A DNA stretch of 11,027 bases from contig DATIXD010000102.1 of the NCBI GenBank assembly GCA_035518875.1, positions 1 to 11,027 of the forward strand, written 5' to 3'. The stretch comes from DATIXD01 sp035518875. GTDB lineage: Bacteria; Pseudomonadota; Gammaproteobacteria; Methylococcales; Methylococcaceae. Positions 6,679 through 11,027 of this stretch are shown here, in pieces; positions within the stretch are counted from its first letter, which is position 1; each line of letters starts with the position of its first letter. The notes under the pieces were generated by a model that searched no databases, was not told where the DNA came from, and saw only the letters and a list, made by a program, of their open reading frames with translations. Position numbers and translations under genes: made by a program.

Positions 6679-6703
6679 TTCTTGTAACAAAGGGGGGTCT
6701 AAT
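6674..6703 (+). promoter_or_regulatory. Candidate sigma-70 promoter of the acyltransferase-hydrolase gene
   Basis: TTGAAT (6674-6679, four of six to the -35 consensus) and TCTAAT (6698-6703, five of six to the -10 consensus) are separated by 18 bases. Transcription would start near 6710, leaving a leader of about 35 bases. The -35 overlaps the palindrome, a usual repression geometry. Confidence 0.4.
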
Positions 6704-6717
6704 CGAAAGATTTTAAA

Positions 6718-6743
6718 TGAACGTCAGTTGAACGAGCGTCAGT
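6718..6743 (+). repeat. Short imperfect direct repeat before the start codon
   Basis: TGAACG-TCAGT (6718-6728) is followed at once by TGAACG-AGCG-TCAGT (6729-6743), the second copy carrying four extra bases. The repeat ends one base before the ATG at 6745, where a ribosome site should lie; only a weak GAGCG is present. Confidence 0.5.
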
Positions 6744-6744
6744 A

Positions 6745-9042
6745 ATGACCGGAAAACGCTACGACGGTGCCTGGTACGACATTGACCCGGAAATCTATGA
6801 ATGGTCGGTAGCATTTTTTCGCACGATAAGAAAACTACTGAAGGTCAATATCAAGCTTCATGCCACCGATCAAGTTCAGCAGGGCGATATCTTCTTGTTC
6901 AACCATTTTTCCCGGTTCGAAACATTTATACCCCAGTATCTCATTTATGAAGAGTCGGGGGCCTACAGTTGTGCGATAGCATCCGGCGAGTTCTTCGAAG
7001 AAGATACAGCGTTATCTCGCTACTTGGCAAGGGTCGGGGTTATTCCACACGATCACCCCCGCGTTTTTCCGATCGTCGCAGAGCAGATTTTGCGCGGCCG
7101 GAAAATCATCATCTTCCCGGAAGGGGAAATGGTGAAAGACCGTCGGGTCTTAGACCGCCAAGGCGACTACAGCATATACTCCAGAACGACCGGGGAAAGA
7201 CGGAAACAACACACCGGTCCGGCCGTGCTGGCGCAGGGGATAGAAGCATTCAAAACAAGCGTGCGCCAAGCTTATTGCAGCAAAGATCAGGCTCAATTGA
7301 TGCGCTGGAAAGATGACCTGAAGCTCGACAATCTCGATCAATTATTGATTGCCGCACTGAAGCCCACCCTGATAATACCTTCAAACATCACTTTCTATCC
7401 GATACGTTCCTCCGATAATTTGCTACACCAAGGCGCCGAGTTTTTTTCTGACGCCTTGACTCAACGTCAAATCGAGGAACTGATCATTGAGGGCAATATC
7501 CTCCTTAAAGATACCGATATGGATGTCCGCATGGGCCAACCGATGTATCCATACCATCTTAGACATTGGTGGAATCGTTTCCTCCTCGCGCCGACAGTGT
7601 CCGGATTTAACAACCTCGATGAGGTATTCGACTTCTATGGATCGGGTGAAAGCATCAAACGGAAATTGTTCCGCCATTATTTCAAAAAGAACGCCGATAT
7701 CACACGCAATGAGTATATGGAGGAAATGTATCGGAACGTGACCATCAACCTGAGCCATTTGGCCTCTACGCTCATCATGCAGTGTATCGGCACGGGGCAA
7801 AGACAAATTGCGAAACATTGCTTCTACACTACGATTTACATTGCCATCAAACGACTACAGCGGAACAAGGCGATTCTATGGCACCGAAGTCTCCTGAATC
7901 CGGAGGATTACGACAATCTGCTGCACGGCAAAGGCAAACGGTTTGAAAATTTTATCCGCATGGCCGAAACTGCCGGCTTGCTGACCCAAGATGAGGACAC
8001 TTATTATTTCCTGCAAAAGCTGTGCGACGACTATGACATAGACACCGTAAGAAGGGAAAATCTCATTGCCGTCTACTACAACGAAGCCGCTCCAATCAAC
8101 GAAATCCACTCCGTGATCACGGAAGCTCTAAAAGAATGCGACCATGTCAGTAAACAACAATTGGCGCGCTGGTATTTCGAGGACCAATGTCTAATACTCC
8201 AATGTGCGCGTAGTTATTATTCTCAGCCACGCTTTGACGAAATTAACCAGAGGGAAACGGCAAATGCAGATCCAACTCCATTCCTATTCGAACCAGCACG
8301 GTCAAACGGCGTGGGCATTTTATTGATTCACGGCTTGCTGGCCAGTCCAGCCGAATTGCGTCAGTATGGGGAATACCTAACTCAGCAGGGATATACCGTA
8401 TTGGGTGTTCGCCTTAAGGGTCATGGCACATCACCCCATGATTTGCAGAAACAGTCCTTCGAGGACTGGTATTCTTCTGTGGAAAAGGGTTACTCCATTA
8501 TAAGCGCTCTTTGCGAAAATATTTTTGTCATCGGGTTTTCCACGGGCGGCGCGCTGGCTTTGGTATTGGCGGCCAGTCATAAGCCAGCGATAATCGCGGT
8601 CGTCGCAGTCGCCGTGCCCATCAAATTCAAGAATGCCGCATTTATGTTGATTCCCTTGTTGGAGGGTAGTAATAAGCTGCTCTCGTGGGTTCCATCTTTC
8701 GAAGGCGTCAAGCCCTTCATCGACAATACTTCAGAACACCCTCAGATAAATTATCGCAATGTTTCCGTTAGAAGTTTGTTTGAGTTAAGAAGGTTGATCG
8801 GAAAGCTGCAAGATTCCGCTGACCAGATAACCCAGCCGGTACTGATACTGCATGCCGACAAAGATCCGATCGTCTCGATCGAAAGCTCATCGACCCTCAT
8901 GGACGCAATCGGCGGGAATAACAGACAGCTACAGGTCATTCCTGCCGCGCATCATGGCATCTTGATGGACAACACAGGCGGCACGTGGCAAATCATCGAT
9001 AAGTTCCTGAACAACAATCTACCCGGCCACCGCCGAAGCTGA
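6745..9042 (+). CDS. Acyltransferase-alpha/beta hydrolase fusion protein
   Basis: This 765-residue protein joins two lipid enzymes. Residues about 45-300 resemble glycerolipid acyltransferases (PlsC/LPLAT). NHFSRFE gives an H-x4-acid motif with Glu59 in place of the usual Asp (His54), FPEGEMV (124-130) matches the FPEG motif, and IPSNITFYPI (211-220) fits the late P-containing motif. Residues about 320-500 are helical and unassigned. Residues about 520-760 are a monoacylglycerol lipase/carboxylesterase-type hydrolase: oxyanion HG at 529-530, nucleophile Ser599 in GFSTGG, probable acid Asp707 in HADKDPIV, and probable His737 in AAHHGILMD. No signal peptide or clear membrane helix is seen, so it is probably cytoplasmic or membrane-peripheral. 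An in-frame stop at 6718-6720 fixes the start. GC content looks lower than in the lip cluster (25 of 60 at 7441-7500 against 37 of 60 at 3481-3540), possibly a transfer sign. The substrate is unknown. The thiolase gene follows after 70 bases. Confidence 0.85.
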   Translation: MTGKRYDGAWYDIDPEIYEWSVAFFRTIRKLLKVNIKLHATDQVQQGDIFLFNHFSRFETFIPQYLIYEESGAYSCAIASGEFFEEDTALSRYLARVGVIPHDHPRVFPIVAEQILRGRKIIIFPEGEMVKDRRVLDRQGDYSIYSRTTGERRKQHTGPAVLAQGIEAFKTSVRQAYCSKDQAQLMRWKDDLKLDNLDQLLIAALKPTLIIPSNITFYPIRSSDNLLHQGAEFFSDALTQRQIEELIIEGNILLKDTDMDVRMGQPMYPYHLRHWWNRFLLAPTVSGFNNLDEVFDFYGSGESIKRKLFRHYFKKNADITRNEYMEEMYRNVTINLSHLASTLIMQCIGTGQRQIAKHCFYTTIYIAIKRLQRNKAILWHRSLLNPEDYDNLLHGKGKRFENFIRMAETAGLLTQDEDTYYFLQKLCDDYDIDTVRRENLIAVYYNEAAPINEIHSVITEALKECDHVSKQQLARWYFEDQCLILQCARSYYSQPRFDEINQRETANADPTPFLFEPARSNGVGILLIHGLLASPAELRQYGEYLTQQGYTVLGVRLKGHGTSPHDLQKQSFEDWYSSVEKGYSIISALCENIFVIGFSTGGALALVLAASHKPAIIAVVAVAVPIKFKNAAFMLIPLLEGSNKLLSWVPSFEGVKPFIDNTSEHPQINYRNVSVRSLFELRRLIGKLQDSADQITQPVLILHADKDPIVSIESSSTLMDAIGGNNRQLQVIPAAHHGILMDNTGGTWQIIDKFLNNNLPGHRRS

Positions 9043-9100
9043 AAAATCTCCAATTCCTAGCCCTTATGCAAACGAATCTCTCCCGCGTGACCATCAAACC

Positions 9101-9105
9101 GGAGG
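9101..9105 (+). promoter_or_regulatory. Ribosome binding site of the thiolase gene
   Basis: GGAGG, 7 bases before the ATG at 9113. It is a strong match, in contrast to the weak site of the gene upstream. The 70-base gap (9043-9112) shows no terminator hairpin, so read-through from the fusion gene is likely. Confidence 0.7.
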
Positions 9106-9112
9106 CAGGATC

Positions 9113-10255
9113 ATGAAAAACGTAGTCATTGCTGGGTTTGCGAGATCACCGTTTACCCCGGCACATAAAGGTCAGTTAGTCCGCATGAGGCCCGATGATC
9201 TGGCGGCGCAAGTCGTGCGGGCGTTGGTGGAGAAATCCGGTGTCAATCCCAATGACATCGAGGATCTTATCGTCGGCTGCGTGTTCGGAGAAGGCGAGCA
9301 GGGACTGAATATCGCCAGATTAATCGTGCATCTGGCCGATCTGCCAATTTCGGTCGCCGGCATGACGATCAACCGATTTTGCGGATCCTCCATGCAAGCC
9401 ATCCACGCAGCGGCCGGTGCGATCCAAATGCATGCGGGCGAGGTTTTTATCTGTGCCGGCGTCGAGTCCATGACTCGAATACCCATGGGCGGTTTCAATA
9501 TGATGCCCAATCCGAAACTGTACGAGTCGTTCCCCCAAGCGTATATCAGCATGGGTGAGACCGCGGAGAATGTGGCCGAAAAATACGCAATCGGTCGGAA
9601 AGAACAGGAAGCATTTTCGGTCTCCAGCCAGCAGAAAGCTGCCCAAGCCCAGCAAACGGGTCACTTCAACGACGAAATCGCACCCATCGATGTCCCAAAA
9701 CAAGGGATCGTACAAGAGGATGGTTGTATTCGTCCGAACACCACGGCCGAGGTACTGGCCGAATTGCAGCCGGCATTCAAGGCGACAGGCACCGTCACGG
9801 CCGGAACTTCCTCGCCGCTGACCGATGGGGCTGCTGCCGTGTTGGTGTGCAGCGAAGATTATGCCGACCGCTACGGCTTGGAGAAAATCGCCCGCATCAA
9901 AGCCATCGCGGTCTCTGCTTGCGCACCGGAAATCATGGGCATCGGCCCGGTCGGCGCCACCCACAAAGCCTTACAAAGGGCCGGGTTGAAGCTCGACGAT
10001 ATCGATGTCGTAGAACTCAACGAAGCCTTTGCCGCCCAAACTTTGGCGGTATTGAAAGATTTACCCATTCCGGAACATAAACTCAATCTGGACGGGGGCG
10101 CCATCGCGCTTGGCCACCCCCTAGGTGCATCCGGTGCTCGCATCACCGGCAAAGCCGCTCGTCTACTACAACGAGAGAATAAACGCTATGCCTTGGCGAC
10201 CCTGTGCATCGGCGGCGGCCAGGGTATGGCGACCATTCTGGAGGCCATATCATGA
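9113..10255 (+). CDS. fadA: 3-ketoacyl-CoA thiolase (FadA type)
   Basis: This thiolase should cleave 3-ketoacyl-CoA with free CoA to acetyl-CoA and a shortened acyl-CoA, the last step of beta-oxidation. It has 380 residues, close to the usual 385-395. The nucleophilic Cys90 lies in NRFCGSSMQA, NEAF is at 303-306, His335 is in GHPLGASGAR, and the proton-shuttling Cys365 is in CIGGGQGMA. The stretch GTVTAGTSSPLTDGAAA (226-242) and the C-terminal third are closer to FadA than to biosynthetic PhaA-type thiolases, which have GNASGINDGA there. The next gene overlaps it by ATGA, so thiolase and dehydrogenase are translationally coupled and probably form one beta-oxidation complex or pathway. A biosynthetic acetyl-CoA acetyltransferase role is possible but less likely. 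Confidence 0.9.
   Translation: MKNVVIAGFARSPFTPAHKGQLVRMRPDDLAAQVVRALVEKSGVNPNDIEDLIVGCVFGEGEQGLNIARLIVHLADLPISVAGMTINRFCGSSMQAIHAAAGAIQMHAGEVFICAGVESMTRIPMGGFNMMPNPKLYESFPQAYISMGETAENVAEKYAIGRKEQEAFSVSSQQKAAQAQQTGHFNDEIAPIDVPKQGIVQEDGCIRPNTTAEVLAELQPAFKATGTVTAGTSSPLTDGAAAVLVCSEDYADRYGLEKIARIKAIAVSACAPEIMGIGPVGATHKALQRAGLKLDDIDVVELNEAFAAQTLAVLKDLPIPEHKLNLDGGAIALGHPLGASGARITGKAARLLQRENKRYALATLCIGGGQGMATILEAIS
10240..10244 (+). promoter_or_regulatory. Ribosome binding site of the dehydrogenase gene
   Basis: GGAGG inside the thiolase 3' end, 7 bases before the ATG at 10252. It supports the ATGA-overlap start. Confidence 0.65.
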
Positions 10256-11027
10256 ACATCGGAAAAGTCGCCGTGATCGGCGCCGGCGTCATGGGTAGCG
10301 CCATCGCCGCTCATGTGAGCAATGCCGGGTTTTCCGTTTATTTGCTGGATATCGTTCCGGAAGCGGCCAAGAACCGAAATATGCTTGCGGAAAATGCCAT
10401 CCAGAAAATGTTGGCCGCCGAACCTGCGCCATTCATGCGGAAGGCCAATGCCAAACTGATCACAGCGGGTAATATCGAAGATCATCTGCCTTGGTTGACC
10501 GATGTCGACTGGGTGATCGAAGCGGTTACCGAGGATCCCGAAATCAAACAATCTCTTTACCGGCGACTGGATCAAGTTTGCCGTGCCGATACCTTGATTT
10601 CGTCCAACACATCAAGCCTGCCGCTTCATCGCTTGGTTGCTGGCATGCCGGTGGGTTTCCGGCAGCGCTTCATGATCTCCCACTTCTTCAACCCGCCCCG
10701 TTACATGAGGCTGGTGGAATTGGTGGCCGGCCCGGATACCCGAGCGGAACTCCATGAAGCCGTCCGACGGTTTGCCGACGTTCATCTAGGCAAGGAATGC
10801 ATCCCCTGCAAGGATACCCCGGGCTTCATCGTGAACCGCATCGGAATCTTCTGGCTCCAAACCGGTTTGCTCGACGCCATGGGACTGAAGATATCGGTCG
10901 AAGAGGCCGATGCCCTCATCAGCAAGGCTATGGGTACCCCAAAAACCGGGATATTCGGTCTTCTCGATTTGATCGGCATCGATTTGACCCCTCATGTGTT
11001 GAAGGGCATGGAACAGGCATTACCTGC
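10252..11027 (+). CDS. fadN: 3-hydroxyacyl-CoA dehydrogenase, FadN-like (partial, runs off window)
   Basis: The frame starts at ATG 10252, overlapping the thiolase stop as ATGA, and stays open to the last base; 258 codons are visible. The enzyme should oxidise L-3-hydroxyacyl-CoA to 3-ketoacyl-CoA with NAD+. The N-terminus has the Rossmann motif GAGVMG (10-15) and Asp33, which binds the NAD ribose. Catalytic residues of the family are visible: the Ser in SSNTSS (117-122), His144 in HFFNPP, Glu156 and Asn195. The block EPAPFMRKANAKLITAGNIED (57-77) resembles the Bacillus FadN subfamily rather than FadB or FadJ, in which the hydratase comes first. FadN proteins carry a second, enoyl-CoA hydratase part after the dehydrogenase; that would lie beyond this window. 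A stand-alone dehydrogenase cannot be excluded. Confidence 0.88.
   Translation, partial: MNIGKVAVIGAGVMGSAIAAHVSNAGFSVYLLDIVPEAAKNRNMLAENAIQKMLAAEPAPFMRKANAKLITAGNIEDHLPWLTDVDWVIEAVTEDPEIKQSLYRRLDQVCRADTLISSNTSSLPLHRLVAGMPVGFRQRFMISHFFNPPRYMRLVELVAGPDTRAELHEAVRRFADVHLGKECIPCKDTPGFIVNRIGIFWLQTGLLDAMGLKISVEEADALISKAMGTPKTGIFGLLDLIGIDLTPHVLKGMEQALP

Larger units (their letters stand above)
6363..6744. other. Divergent control region between dacA and the acyltransferase-hydrolase gene
   Basis: These 382 bases separate two divergent transcription units. The dacA side (6363-6430) holds the promoter and ribosome site described separately. The middle (about 6440-6650) shows nothing I can assign; the short plus-strand frames there have no recognisable protein features. 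The right side (6662-6743) holds a palindrome, a promoter candidate and a short direct repeat. Confidence 0.6.

Noticed and set aside
6640..6690. tRNA-like T-arm sequence GTTCAAATCC
   Set aside because: The bases flanking the loop do not pair as a T stem and no acceptor or anticodon arm can be drawn; it belongs to the palindrome instead.
1..11027. Insertion sequences, CRISPR arrays, prophage or toxin-antitoxin genes
   Set aside because: No transposase, regularly spaced repeats, integrase or small paired frames with such features were found on either strand.

Overview
The window looks like a chromosomal segment of a gammaproteobacterium. The evidence is the conserved dacA / ybeD / lipB / lipA neighbourhood, proteobacterial PilV-type minor pilins and mostly high-GC coding sequence. 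An environmental lineage such as the Methylococcales or Chromatiales is a guess. Nothing here fixes the genus, and there is no mobile element, rRNA, tRNA or CRISPR array.

Left part (1-6362) is all on the minus strand, so it reads from right to left. It starts with dacA (a PBP5-like D,D-carboxypeptidase with a signal peptide and an extended -10 promoter). Then come dat (D-amino acid aminotransferase), ybeD (DUF493, ATGA-coupled to dat), mgtE (gated Mg2+ channel/transporter), lipB (octanoyltransferase) and lipA (lipoyl synthase). This is the enterobacterial dacA-ybeD-lipB-lipA cluster with two insertions: dat between dacA and ybeD, and mgtE between ybeD and lipB. The genes link cell-wall trimming and D-alanine recycling with protein lipoylation. 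After a 410-base intergenic region come pilV and the first codons of another probable prepilin gene, cut by the window edge. That intergenic region holds a tight cluster of DnaA-box-like 9-mers, one of them a perfect consensus, beside an AT-rich tract.

Right part (6745-11027) is on the plus strand, diverging from dacA across a 382-base control region. It encodes a 765-residue two-enzyme protein: an N-terminal glycerolipid acyltransferase (PlsC/LPLAT-like), a helical middle of unknown role, and a C-terminal monoacylglycerol-lipase/carboxylesterase-type alpha/beta hydrolase. It is followed by a FadA-type 3-ketoacyl-CoA thiolase and, with an ATGA overlap, a 3-hydroxyacyl-CoA dehydrogenase resembling the N-terminal part of Bacillus-type FadN. 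The last gene is open at the window end. A single protein carrying both an acyl-attaching and an acyl-releasing domain, beside beta-oxidation genes, suggests a lipid remodelling or acyl-chain recycling module. This is the most unusual part of the window. Its upstream region carries a palindrome overlapping a candidate -35 box and close to the consensus I recall for the fatty-acid regulator PsrA.
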